In this document: one piece after another, positions 45,625 to 58,639 of the stretch
Layout: the number at the start of each line of letters is the position of its first letter
Numbering within the stretch: position 1 is the first letter of the stretch
From: Artemisia argyi
Taxonomy: Eukaryota > Streptophyta > Magnoliopsida > Asterales > Asteraceae
Assembly: GCA_030686995.1 (NCBI GenBank)
Contig: CM060691.1
Location: 88,471,055 to 88,535,054, forward strand
Length of the DNA stretch: 64,000 bases
Reading direction: 5' to 3'
Notes under the pieces: model-generated
The model's input: only the letters and a program-made list of their open reading frames with translations
Database searches by the model: none
What the model was told of the DNA's origin: nothing
Translations under genes and position numbers: made by a program

Positions 45625-46392
45625 TTAGCAAAGATGAAAAACGGGATAGACGTTGTCTGGAAAATCATTTCCATTCACGTCAACCTTCAAATGTATAAAC
45701 TTGAATCTGATCATTTTTTCAAAGTCGAAAGAGCATTCCTTGGCAAACATCCTCCACCTTCCAAACACACTAACAGTTCCAGGCATCTCCGGCTCCTCAT
45801 TCTCGCACTCCATTGTCATGAAAAATTGAACATCACGATGTTTCATGAGCACTTTACGGTATGGGTGGATAGGATGGTAGAGCAGGAATTCTTTCGGGAT
45901 TTCCTGCAGTTCTTTCTAGTAAGTAAATATTTTGTTTAAACAACTTGAACAAATGTAAACAATATTTATGAATGGATATATACGTACAAGTTTCCCTGGC
46001 AGTAGAATTGCTGAAAATCTTTTGTAGAATGAATGCCCTTCACCAAAGTGGTCTCGATGTGAAGGCCATTGGCAAATATGTTTCATTCGATTGTCATCTA
46101 CAAAGAATTGTTTTTAATTTTTATTAATAAATAAATGACTGACTATAATAATTTGGAATATGAAAGTATATCATAACTTTTTACCTCTTTCGGTCTCTAA
46201 CAAACCAGGCTGAACCATTAGCAAATTGGTGGCACCAAGGAAATGCGCGTCTGTACTTAGACTACCGTCACTTTTGAAGCCGGTAAGCAATAACTCTGTA
46301 GCGCGTTTCCTTGTGAAGATGATTGTCATTCCAGCTTCTAAACCCAACACTTCTTCAATGTGGTTCCATCCATCCATGTCCAACTCATACAC
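45625..46392 (-). CDS. B3/DNA-binding pseudobarrel-like protein, three exons
   Basis: Exons 46392-46185, 46097-45988 and 45915-45625 (TAA). All borders are GT-AG and the frame is kept (208+110+291 = 609 bases, 203 codons). Exon 1 has DGWNHIEEVLGLEAGMTIIF, like the C-terminal half of a B3 fold (W, I, L-x-L-x-x-G-x-x-I-x-F). Exon 2 has NRMKHICQWPSHRDHFGEG. Exon 3 has KELQEIPKEFLLYHPIHPYR, TVSVFGRWRMFAKECSFD and IRFKFIHLKVDVNGNDFP, like a second domain. The first Met in frame is MDGWN (about 46377); the frame opens slightly earlier at a GTG after a stop, so an upstream exon may be missing. It lies inside the CACTA element, 4.4 kb from the TnpA-like gene and on the same strand. Transcription factor function is inferred; a CACTA-carried host gene copy is the simplest reading. 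Confidence 0.6.
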
Positions 46393-47231
46393 AACGGAAA
46401 TAGTTTAACATTCGACCTTTAAAGTAATTCTATATATACAAACCAAACCCGACCGAAGCCTACTCATTCCTACATGCAATTACAACCGAACCCGACCGAA
46501 ACCAACTCATTCCTAAAGGTAATACATTGTTTATACTTGGCAAATATAACTCAAATGATTATCAATTTTATACCAATTTTATACCATTCCTACTGAATTA
46601 TTTGTGAGTCAAATAACCAATTTTATACCACAACTTCAACCCATTCAATATGTACAATTAGCCCCTAAAGAATCAACAATCTCTCATAAGTTATCTCATA
46701 ACTAATCAACACAGTTACTATACTTGTCGAATATAACTAACATACTCTTAGATTCTAATTTTCTAGGCTTTAAACTGTTTTATACGCAACCCTACATGCA
46801 GGTTCTTATCATTCAAATATTGATTAAAACCATTTCACAAAAATGAGTTTAAACTTCATTAACATGAATAAAGTAGTCAATCAGACCAATAAGTATAATG
46901 TAAACTCATGGACACATTATTAACAACTATGTATATATAAATTACTTCAAGCAAGATGCAAAACAAGGGAAATTAAAAAATTGACTTTGATGTTGATCAA
47001 AATCGAAAAAACCTAACCTGTGGTAGTTGATATGAGTTGGGGATGACGGTTAGTTTGCCGACTTGTGTGTTTTGTGAATAGTAATGGTGTGGTAACCAAA
47101 TGGCCGGATTTTATTTTTAAGTGACATATATTGGGAGATACAATGGCATCATGGCTTCATATACTATACACGCAAAATTTTTTTGGTCTAACTGGTGGAT
47201 GTATTTTGTTAAAAGATAATAATAAGAATAA
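46393..47231. other. Upstream region of the B3-like gene
   Basis: No other gene is seen. The phrase CCGAACCCGACCGAA-type occurs twice (46446 and 46487). A donor-like CACAG/GTTAGG on the minus strand near 47017 could end an untranslated first exon of the B3-like gene. Confidence 0.35.
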
Positions 47232-47236
47232 ATATT

Positions 47237-50200
47237 TGATTGATGCTAAACAGTCAACTTAAATTGACCAGGGAATGGTCAACCAAGTCAAACTGCCTAG
47301 AATCAATCTCCGTGGAAGTATAGGGGTTTCCCCGGGTCGTTATGTCCCGACGAGGTGTGATGGTATCAAAAACGTGTTTGTGATCGGGTGAATTTGGACT
47401 GAAAAAGGGGTTTGAGTGATTTGTATGTTTACACTAAGATATGAGGAATGAAAATAACTTAGAGACACTATATAAACAATTACTGATGATCAGATATACT
47501 AAAAGCGTAAGCAAAGTCTAAAAATGCGTTCGTATGATTTAATTCTATGTAGACGTACGAAATAAAACGCAAGCTTTATAAAATAAAATACCTACGGATA
47601 TGAAAATTAAATTTTTACAATCCTAATGATAAAAGAAAATTTTTAGAAAAAGAAAAATAATTTTTACACTATTTAATTAATTATTATTAATTAATTACTA
47701 ATTTCCTATTTACTTTTAATTATTTAAAATACCCTAAAATACAAATAATTAGGAAATTAACGTAGAAAAATGAAATTTAAATTTGGAAAAATCTAAAATA
47801 ATATAAAACTAATTTTAAAATTGAAAATATATTTTTAAGACTATTTAAATAATTATTATTAATTATTAACTAATTATTAATTAATAAAAACGAATATTAA
47901 TTATTAAAAATACTAAATGAAAAGAGAAAAATATGAAAAAATTACAGAAATTATTTTATAGCTACAGGAACCTAGGAAAATTATAAAAATGAGATTTGCT
48001 TTATGAAAAAGCTGAAAATAAGCCAAATGGCTTAAATAGAAGCTATCACTATTTTAAATTTTGACTTTTATGGAATTTTGTAACAACTCGTAATTTCCGG
48101 TCATTTTCCAAACCTCGACAATTTACTATTCACAAGTTAATATTTATCATTTACTATTCATCGATCACTATTCATCATTTTCGAGGTCAATTTGACATTT
48201 TGAGAAGCGTTCAGAAATTTTACTATTCACTTGACACTATTCATTTCCGAGAGAAAACCACTATTCACGTGCATTACTCATGTCATCGTAAATTTAGTTT
48301 ACGAGTATTCAAATTCGCGTAACCGTATTGGTTCAGGAGCGAATCCATGCATTATCATTTGGGACATCTCATACAGACTAGAAGTAGTCTACGTATCATC
48401 ATTATGGCACTTGCATACTATGCCACTCGTAGGATATTTAAATTAGTACTTTTCGTATAACTAACTATTACGTTTAATTATTTCTAAATAAACGTTAACA
48501 CGCGATCAATGATGTGGCTAACACGTCCGACACTCCCGACTATGATCCCAATATATTTTTATATTCATTTTTATAATATAAAAAATTTATAATATTAATT
48601 TACCCGGTATTTTGGATATTTATTTTAATTATTAACTTAAGTTTACTAAAATTTCGACGGTTTTCGTAGAAATTAAACAATAATTATCTAGACACTTAAT
48701 ATTTGTACCCAACCTATTTTTATAATTTTTTAAACTTTATTTTATCCCGGTTAACTCCGTTAAAATTTATTTTTAGTTAACCCGGTACCCGGTACACCTT
48801 AAAACGACTAATACACTCATAATAATACATCACTACACCAACTCTCTTACAAATGACCAAGTTTTCATCCTTTGCCCATATTGCCGCCCCCCCCCCCCCC
48901 CCCCCCCTTACCATACCAATCCCTTACAAAACCAAATAATCACACAAGCCTCATTAATACTAGTACTAACTTCTTTAAATAATAAAAATACATAAAAGGA
49001 AACCTACACTCATTTTTTCTCTCATTTTTCACTAGCCAAGAAAAGTTCATTCTCTCTTTTCTCTCTTACTCATTCACGGCAACAACAAGGGGAGGGCAAG
49101 ACCAAGAAAATTTTCCAAGATCAAGTGTTATTCTAGTTTAGTTAAGTTATTCTTACAAGGTTTTGAAATACAAACTTAAGAATCCTAAGGTTTTTCATCA
49201 TCTAATCACATCATCCTTCAAGTAAGTATAAGAAACTCATTTTTATAATTTTATCAAGTTTATACAAGATCCATATGATATATATACTAGATCTACATGC
49301 ATATGATATTTATACCACTTTATTTTACAAACTTTTAACTTTGAAAGCCTAGAAAGTGATTATAGTTAGATCCTTGTTAGATCTACTTGGTTATGATGTT
49401 TAGGAACCCATGACACCCTAAGAAGGTGTATGGTAGGATTAGACTAGTTTTGTGGTGATTGAAAGTGGTTTGATTGAAGATGGAACTAGGTTAGAACCCT
49501 AGAAATGATTTTTGAAACTATAGAAATACCTACTGTCCCTATTTTTATTTCGTGGGAAAATCAGTGGTTGATTGTTAAATTTTGACCAAAGATTTAGAAA
49601 ATACTTTCAAAAACGAAACTTTTGGCGAAAGAACGGATTAAAACGAGCTTATAACGAAGTAGATATGATTTTTGTAAATTTAACGACGAAAACTATTTTT
49701 TTCTAAAAACTGCTTGCTGTTTAGCAGTTTTCGACGGGTAAATAGAGGTTTTAAACGTAATCTAGAGGAACCGAGTTATCAAAAATATGTTAGTACTTAC
49801 TAAAACGAATCCGGGGATATAAAGAACGAGGAAAATGAACCTAAAACGACCAAGTTATACGCGTTTTAAGATCACCAAAACTGTATATATATATTTGGTC
49901 ACAAATAAAAATAATAACTTACGCACTAAATGGTGTATTTTCTAGAAATGATTACTAAGGACTATATTCTTAACAAATGAATACGTACGACCCAAGAGAG
50001 TATTTATACGACTTAACGACGTTATTTTAATGTTTTCGATACGAGGAATATAACGCTAACAATTTTATATGATATATATTACGGCAAGTTTTTATAACTC
50101 CAATTGGACTTATTTTTCCTAAGTATGGAAACTATTTTACTATGACGATAACTAGTATTTCCAAATTACGAGTGGTATAGGTATCATGTGCATGTGCATT

Positions 50201-53200
50201 CATTACATCACGGCATGATCTAAATTAGATCACGATTATTCATTAAGGTTGCGGCTAGTGTTCGCGCCTCATTGTCCCGATTACTTTACCATCGTTGTAC
50301 CGTCTTTGTACTATCACTCCAGGTGAGTCTTCATAGCCCCGTTTTAATTACTTATTTGATTTTAAATCCCACGGGGGAGAATACATTGCACAATTATTTT
50401 TGTACATGCCCAAGTATTACAAATTCCATACATTGCTTAAGTTGCCTTATTACCATGTCTTGACAAGTCCCCTTTATTATCATGGACCGTTAATTTTAGT
50501 ACTAAGCGAGAGTGAGTGGATAGATCTATCGAGGGTGATGCCCCCATTCGTGTTTGGGTTGCTCCAACGGGACGAATGCATTTCATGTCTTAACGAATTG
50601 AGTGTCTGGTAAACACTCTGGTGGGGCATTACAAAGTCTAGCTTCGGGGTCATAAGCTTAAGAGCCAATGTAGCATTTTTGACATTCTTTTCGGTTTACT
50701 TATTACTTGTGGCTTATGTACTTACGATTTACTTATAAACCTATGATTATTCACCAACTTTATGTTGACCATTTTTCGCAATGTATTTCTCAGGTTATTA
50801 AGGTAGCTCATGTTGCATACATTTGGACCTTCATGGAGTCGCGGAGTCGACGCGTCTCACTATATTTTCTGCACTTATGAAACGTTTGATCTTGTTGAAC
50901 TTATTTTAACTATATTGGCAAACTCTTTTGGGACCTAAGCTTTGAAAACTCTGAATGTTTTAATGATCAAACGTCGTATTTTCTAAACGACACTTTAGGT
51001 CGTTCAATATAACTGTAACTATGGTGCTATGATAGTCACCCCCAGGTATTCCATTCCGCTGCTAAAAACAGGTATTTCGGGGGTGTTACAAATTTTCTTT
51101 TACACAACTATTTAAATACTTAAAAGAACAAACTTTAATGAAGGAACTTAAGCTGAATCACATGAATAAGCACAATGACAAGCTAATTGGAATGGCAGAT
51201 GGCTTATTGAAGCTTATTAGGACTTATGGAATATGATTAGGCTTATAAACAACCACAACAAAGATAAATAAGCTAAGACAGATAAAAGGGGACTTGAAAT
51301 AAGAGCCAATTGAAACAGAAAAGCACAAGTGGTAAGCTTGAAATAAGCAATAAGCAATCCTACATTCACCACAGTCCAACACAGGCTACTGAGGCAACTT
51401 GGGAGGCCTGTGGGGCCCACATGGGAAGTTGGAACCCCAAACTTAAGGTGGAACCAATAAGCTAAGCTTATTGGCTTTCCAAAAACCTATGACTCAGCTT
51501 ATGGGGCCCACTAATAAAGGCAGGAGGGGGCATGGAATATAGGCACAAAAACTGAAAAATCAGAATACATGTGAGATTGGACCAACTTGAAACCACTAGC
51601 AGCCCCAGTAAATGAGCTCTGAACTCAAAAATAAGACTTGATCCTTAAAGATGAGCTTATTGGCTTTTCAAAAAGCTAATAATCTCATTGTGGGACCCAC
51701 TAATGAACAGGATATTGACCAATAAAAAATGGACATATTGGCTGAGCCCTGGTGCAGGGGATGAAAGTTTCAGACAGGCTCAAATAAGTAGTTGGAAAAG
51801 CTATTAAACAAATATGAAAAATAAGCCACTAATAGATTTCTAAAGATGAGATGACACACATTAACTATCCAAAATATCAAATCCTGAATCAAATCAAAAA
51901 ATTCCCTAAAATTACTTGAAAATCTGAGATTATTCCTAGATGTCCATTTTGACTTTTTGCATTTTACCCTAAGTTTGACTTTTTTGAACTTTAAACGATC
52001 CTAACTTATTGAAAAGTAGTTTTAAGCTAAATGGAAACTTATTCAATCTATATTAACTACTTATGCAAGGATTTGATGAAAACTTGGGCTAGAAATCCTA
52101 ACAGTGACTGAGTATGGGTAGTAAGCATGCAATTTGACTTTTTTACAAAGGACCTATGGTTTTGATGTTTTATCTGACCTAAGTGTATCTAGTGAATACT
52201 GACTGAACCACATATGCCATCAACAAACTATTATAACTTAACCAAGCAGCTTCTACCAAACACCCCTATAACAGTCAAAGGCTTGAGTTTTACACTACCA
52301 AAGGCTTATTAAAGCTGAGAAACCAAATCAAGGTTCTAAAACATGCTACATTAAATCCTAAACAACAAGAAGTAACAACTAAAAAGTATTCAAACAGAAG
52401 CAATTTCACAAAAGCAATTTTAAAACTGAAAATGGAAAATAAGCTGAGATGTGGTGAGTATACCTCAAGTCAGTGACCTAAAGCTCATTTGAGCTTATAA
52501 TCAAGCTACTCAACCCAGGATAATCATCTAGAACCTGTCTGAATTGGAATTTTACCATGAAGAATTTCCTTTGACTTTCTTTGACTGTTGTGGAATTTTG
52601 AGCATTTATTGAATTATAACAAGGTTAAATGCTACTGAGCTTATAGAAGCTTATAAATATCTTATTTTAAGCTTGATGGAACAGTAAGACAGTCTTAACA
52701 ATAATTGAGTAAAGATGTCAATTTTACTTAAAAATTGTAAATCACTGAAATAGAACAAGGAACATAAAACTTTTATTGAAAAACTCTTGAAATTACACTG
52801 AGAAGTCTAAATTCATTAATCTTAAACTAAACATTGCACTAGAAAGGTAAGAATAATTAAAATGACATGATTAAAACTAAACTATTCTACTACTCTAGCT
52901 TCTCTCTTTCTTCTTTCTTTTATAAGCTTCCAGGGGTCCCTAGACTCTTTCCCACTTCTTCTCTGGACCTTTGGATTAGTAAGAATGATCTCAACCCTTG
53001 ATATATATTTTTGCGGGAAAAGTGGATATTTGCAACTTGGGAGGTCTGATAAATTGGCAGGGGATTGGTTTGTTGTTTAGTGAAGGAAAGTGAGTAGTGA
53101 GAGTGTAGGGTGATGATGAAGGTGGAAGGTGTGATGATGGTGTTTCAGGCTATGGAGTCACGGGGTGGAAGGAGGAATAAGGTGGTTTAACCCTGGTTTG

Positions 53201-53994
53201 ACCTAGGTTATTATTAAACATGGGTGGGTTTTATGGAGTTGGGCCTGTGGAGATGGAGTGGGCTAGAAGGGTAGGATTGGGTTGTGTTTAAATGTTTGGT
53301 TAAGTTAATTACAAAAGTCCATTTGGTTTATAATTGTACACAAGGACAAAATATGTAATTTGCTGAAAATTGAGGGTTGGGTTGTGTTATTATTCCAAGG
53401 ATTAATCAAGGGTTAATCTTGCCAGGTTTCATTTACCAAAGGACCATAAAAGTAAATTTCTAGAATTTGAAATCCCGGGGACTTGTTTTGCCAAATTTCA
53501 AAGTTGAGGGGCCGTTTTTGCCATTTTGTTAAAACTTTACTCCAAGGACCATTTGTGATAAATTGTGATTTCCCAAGGACCAATATTGACTTTTCTTCAA
53601 AAATATTTCACCAGGGACTGATTTTGTCAAGTTTTGAAAGTTTAGGGACCTTTTATGCCAATTTTGGATTTTGAGGGGTAAAAGTTGCCAGTTTGTTAAA
53701 ACTTTCATCCAGGGATTAATTTTGAACAAGTTTGATTATCCAAGGATCAAAGTTGACTTTTTATTTATTTTAAACTTTCAGGGACTAGTTTTGTCAATTT
53801 TTGAAACTGGAAGGACTGAAACTGCCAATTGTGGAAACTTTATTCGTTTTTCATTTGTTTTTAAACATTTTGAATCTAAAACATATAAAACACACTTTTG
53901 GGATAATTTCTGTATTTTGATTCATTTCTGAGTGTTTTTGGATGTTTTGGCAGTTCAGATACAATAAAAATGATGACTATTTACACACTTATCA
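47237..53994 (-). mobile_element. Solo family-A LTR, minus strand, carrying a nested solo LTR
   Basis: Flanked by ATATT on both sides (47232-47236 and 53995-53999). The minus strand begins TGATAAGTGTGTAAATAG at 53994 and ends ATCAATCA at 47237. It matches 3140-7177 along its length. Without the nested element (3012 bp plus 5-bp duplication) it is 3741 bp. No primer site or polypurine tract is adjacent, so it is a solo LTR left by LTR-LTR recombination. It sits inside the CACTA element. Confidence 0.93.
48079..51090 (+). mobile_element. Solo family-B LTR, 3.0 kb
   Basis: Begins TGTAACAACTCGTAATTT and ends TTTCGGGGGTGTTACA, flanked by AATTT (48074-48078 and 51091-51095). It matches the minus-strand LTR at 7178-9552 in opposite orientation. 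It carries a C21 tract (48887-48907), a splice-donor-like CCAG/GTGAGT at about 50320 and an acceptor-like TTTCTCAG near 50793. No primer site follows it. The coincidence of duplications fixes both boundaries. Confidence 0.94.
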
Positions 53995-54917
53995 ATATTA
54001 AAAAAGAATATATAAAAAAATATTAATAAATATTTTTTTATTCAAAATCGGACGTTTACAAACTACAATGATTAAACATAAAACATGTTAATTAAAAACT
54101 ACTACATGATAATTAAACTACGATACGTAAACATAAAACATCTAAATTAAACTACGAATCAAGAAAACAAATCATCCGACACATAGCCCTCGTGAGTTGA
54201 AGCACTCGAATTGTTGTCACTCGAGTCCTAGTTCACCCCTTTTTGCATTTTTTTTCCTTTTTTTAAACTTGTTTTTAACCTTTGCTACTAGTTGTTAATC
54301 GTGGCTAAAGATATTTTCCTTCCAATATTTTCGTAAAATTTTGTAAAATTTCTTAAAAAAATTGAATGTATTCCCCCCAAAGTTTGCATCAATCCCATTT
54401 CAAACTAATCAAAAAAAAAGAACTCCTCCTATCACATCCACAAATCCCTCTCATATCACCACAAATCCGGTAACCACCACAACTCTCCTGTCATAGACCC
54501 ACGACTCCCGTCACCACTGGTAAGTATTGTTATGTTCCTTTTCTATACATCATTATAACAAAATATATAAGTAACCATGTTAAGCGTGTTAGGTAATTCA
54601 TTATTCCTCCTGGAACCAAACACCCCTTTAACAACTGTTTCATTAGACTTCAAGGACATATTAGCATAATTCAACACCAAATTCCATCTTTTAGAAGTCC
54701 TCATCATTATTTGGAATGTCTTTTTAAATTTTAAGCTCATCAACTGCTTATTCATGGAATAAGAATTTAGATAGTGAATTGGTAATTCCTCATTGACCCA
54801 AACACACCTTTAGGAACTGTTTCATTAGACTTCATCAATTGCAGTTTGATGTTGTCTTCTATAATCAATAACTTGTACTTTCTTTTTAACTTGGCTACAG
54901 GGACTACATTTATAAAC
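53995..54917. other. CACTA interior upstream of TNP2
   Basis: AT-rich, no credible gene. A phrase (ACTGTTTCATTAGACTTCA) is repeated at about 54633 and 54818 together with neighbouring sequence, an imperfect duplication. Confidence 0.4.
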
Positions 54918-57757
54918 ATGGACATGTCTTGGATTGGATGTAATAGGACCGGCAAAGCTTATGTTGATGGAGTAGCAACCTTTCTTGATTATGCAGTAGA
55001 CAACTTACTAATGATGGGGAACATCGACCCACGATTTAATAAACGACATCTTTTACTGCCATGTCCGTGTACATATTGTTTAAACCACATAGAGCGTAAA
55101 GTGGATGAAGTGCAATTCCATTTATTCGGTAATGGGATTGATCTAACCTACATAAACTAGACTAAACATGGTGAGAAGGCTGACCCATCAATAAGTGACC
55201 CAAAACCTGTTAACGATACAATAGAGTTTGTTGATGACACAGATTTTGTTTCAGATATTCCAACAGATGGCCCAGCAACAGTAGAAATGGTTAATGCTAC
55301 AAAAGATAATTTTGAATCTTAGGATGACCTTGTCAAATTTCAAGAACTATTATTAGATGCAGAGAAGCCTCTTTACGAAGGATGTCCTGACTTCACAAAG
55401 ATGTCCGCAATAGTTAAACTACTCAACTTGAAGGGTAAGTATGGATGTCCTGATAAGTTCTTTACTGAATTACTAGGATTGTTAAAAAAGATGCTACCTT
55501 CTGGTAACGAAATGGTGGGAAAAACTTATCAAGCCAAAAAAAATTATGAAGTTGATGGGTTCAGGATACAAAAAGATACATGTATGTATCAACAACTGCA
55601 TGATTTACTGGAAGGACAGTGACAAGGATTTGACTGCGTGTCGAACTTGTGGGACATCAAGATGGAAGGTGGATAATAAGACACATAAAGTGTATGAAAA
55701 CATTCCAGCAAATGTAATGTGGTACTTTCCCATTATACCTAGACTGAAACGATTATTTAGGATAGAAAGTATTTCAGAAAATTTAAGATGGCACGCGACA
55801 CGAAGGATAACCGATGGTGTGTTATGTCACCCCGCAGATTCACAGGCATGGCATACCATAGATGAAAAATTCCCTGAAATTGCTAAAGATCCAAGAAATT
55901 TACGGCTAGGAATATCGGCTGATGGTGTTGACGTCCACATGGGAAATAGGCATCACAGTGTATGGTCAGTTTTAGCTGTCATATACAACCTTCCTCCATG
56001 GTTGTGTATGAAAAGAAAGTTTATCAATCTTTCAGTATTAATATTGGGATACCCGGGAAATGATATCGATGTTTTTTTAGAACTATTGGTTGATGATCTG
56101 CAAACCTTATTCGATAAAGGGGTTGATACATATGATGCATCCACAAAAGATACCTTTAAGCTACGTGCCGTTGTGTTATGGACAATAAATGATTACCCTG
56201 CACTTGGTACACTATGTGGCTGCCCGTACAGTGGATTCAAAGGTTGTGTGGTATGTGGGAAAGATACAAACCATGTTCGACTTACTGCGTCATCCAAACA
56301 AAGCTATGTTGGTCACAGACGATATATACCATATGACCATCCTTTCAGAAGGCAAAGGAAGGCATTTAATGGACAACCATAATTTCTCCCGGCTCCAAAT
56401 CCATTGACCGGGGAACAAATATACAACGAGGTACAACATATTGAAAATAAGTGGGGAAAAGGAAAAGGACCAAACAATAATGCATCAGGAAACCAAGAAG
56501 ATACGAGAGGCGGAGGTGGGAAGATTAAAAAGAAGAATAGAAACACAACAGAAGAAGAGGGGAGTTCAAGCAAAGTAAACAGACAAAACGATGTGTATTG
56601 GAAGAAATTCAACATTTGGTACCAAAAACTTCGGTATTGGAGGCATCATTCTGTTCCACATTGTATTGATTTTATGCATGTAGAAAAGAATGTTGCTAAG
56701 AGCTTCATGGGAACTTTGCTACATGTTCCAGGAAAGACGAAAGATGGACTTAATGCTTGATTGGATCTGGCTGCGTTCGGGGTAAAACAAGAGTTGTTTG
56801 CTATGCAAGGACAAGACAGTACAACACTACCTCCAGCAGGTTACACATTAACTAATGCTGAAAAAGACATTTTTTGTGAAACATTACAGAACAACAGGGT
56901 ACCACAAGGCTATTGTTCAAATTTCTCTAGTTTGGTCAGCCTAAAGGATAGGAAGCTCATTGGCCTAAAATCGCATGACTATCACATGCTAATGCAAGAT
57001 TTCCTGCCCATTGCAATACGTTCAATCATGCACCCACCCACACAATATACCATTATCAGGTTTTGCTTTTTCTTTAAATCGATATGTAAGAAAGAAATAA
57101 TATCACAAGAACTAGATAATATGTAAACAGAACTGGTAGTGACACTTTGCCTACTCGAGAAGTTCTTTCCCCCGTCGTTTTTTGATATTACGATTCACTT
57201 GACTGTGCACCTAACTAGGGAGGTAAAATTATGTGGTCCAATATTCTTTCGGTGGATGTATCCATTCGAAAGATGTATGAAGGTTATTAAAGGACATGTG
57301 AGAAACAGGAATAGACCAGAGGGATGCATTGTTGAGGAGACTATTGCGCCAGAAACAATAGAGTTTTTTAGTGAATATCATAAATCCATGAAAACTATTG
57401 GTATCCCACATGATAAACACGAAACTGATGAAAATGAGGAAGGAAACCCATTGTCGGCTGGCAAATCAAGTGAATTTTCTGCGGAACTCTTTTAGAAAGC
57501 ACATTTGTATGTATTACAGAATACAGATGAAATTGTACCGTATATCGAGTAAGTGTTACTTAACACATGTCTATTTCTTTAATTACTTAAAATGATCTGC
57601 GAAATATAATAATCAAACACATTGTTTCAGGCGACACAAGCAAGTTTTGAAAAGAGAAAACCCGGGTATGCGAATAGCATTACTTGAGAATGAGCACAGT
57701 AAATCTTTTGCTAAGTGGTTACACAAAGAGGTAATTAATCTTATGTTATTTATAATT

Positions 57758-57798
<41 letters not shown>

Positions 57799-58507
57799 TA
57801 TATATATATATATTTGTGCAAATATGAATATTTTATTACTCTTCCCAAAATATACATCATAACAAAATTACTTGTAATGAAATTCAGTTTGAGAGAGAGA
57901 GTTGCAAATCGACAAAGAAAGTGTATCCAAAACTGTAAGGTGGATATCATATGGACCACGCGCCAGCTTAGTGAAATACGATGCATAGGACATCAATGGG
58001 TATACATTTCGTACAAAATCTCATGAAGGCAAAGTTTACCAGAACAGTGGGGTTAGTGTTGAGGCATTAGATCTGCACATATCTAAAGACGTTGCAACCA
58101 CAAGGCAAGCCTTTTATTATGGGGTTTTGCAAGAGATATGAGAACTAGATTACCGTTACAGGCAAATTCCTCTTTTCAAATGTGATTGGGTTAATCACAG
58201 AGGTGGTGTGAAACGCGATACTATTCTTGGGTATACGTTGGTTGACCTGAATAATTTAGGCCACAAGGTTGATCCATTCATATTAGCCTCACAAGTACGA
58301 CAAGTGTTTTATGTTCAAGACCAGGTAGATAAAAAATTGTCTATTGTGTTTAAGACACCTCCCAAGAATTACAAAGATAGTATGACGAAGTCGATGAGGA
58401 ATTTAGTACCGTCATTCACCAGGACAATGATAACATATTGCCACGTGTGGATCGACGTGACTTGGGTCATGAATCACGCAATGACTACTATCGAACCGAC
58501 TGTGTAG
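54918..58507 (+). pseudogene. TNP2-type CACTA transposase gene, disabled
   Basis: ATG at 54918. Domains in order: transposase-associated domain (MDMSWIGCNRTG, LPCPCTYCLNHI) to about 55157; TNP2 core from 55546 (KKIHVCINNCMIYW, TACRTCGTSRWK, RLFRIESISENLRWHATRR, RLGISADGVDVH, LLVDDLQTLFDKGVDTYDAS) to about 56380; CIDFMHVEKNVAKSFMGTLL near 56665-56720; DUF4218 (LEKFFPPSFFDITIHL, FRWMYPFERCMKVIKGHVRN) about 56960-57490; DUF4216 (VYQNSGVSVEAL, HRGGVKRDTILGYTLVDLNN) about 58000-58507. Breaks: TAG 55158 and 55320, a frameshift near 55545, TAA 56380, TGA 56758, TAA 57124, TAG 57493. TNP2 is the catalytic protein that cuts CACTA ends; this copy cannot make it in full. It ends just before the right-hand repeat array. 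Confidence 0.88.
57761..57814. repeat. Poly(T) 35 and (AT)n in a TNP2 intron
   Basis: A run of 35 T followed by ATATAT repeats, inside a likely intron. The flanking exon pieces are LLENEHSKSFAKWLHKE/GTAATT and the DUF4216 part. Confidence 0.9.
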
Positions 58508-58639
58508 GTGTTGTTATACAAAAATCCAAGCGAACCATTATATGTAATAAGAGCTTGGGAATTGTTGTGTTATGTTAGGGATGTATGTAATATTGCCTTT
58601 GGCTCACTTTGTTAATAAATTTACCTTAAAGATAACAAA

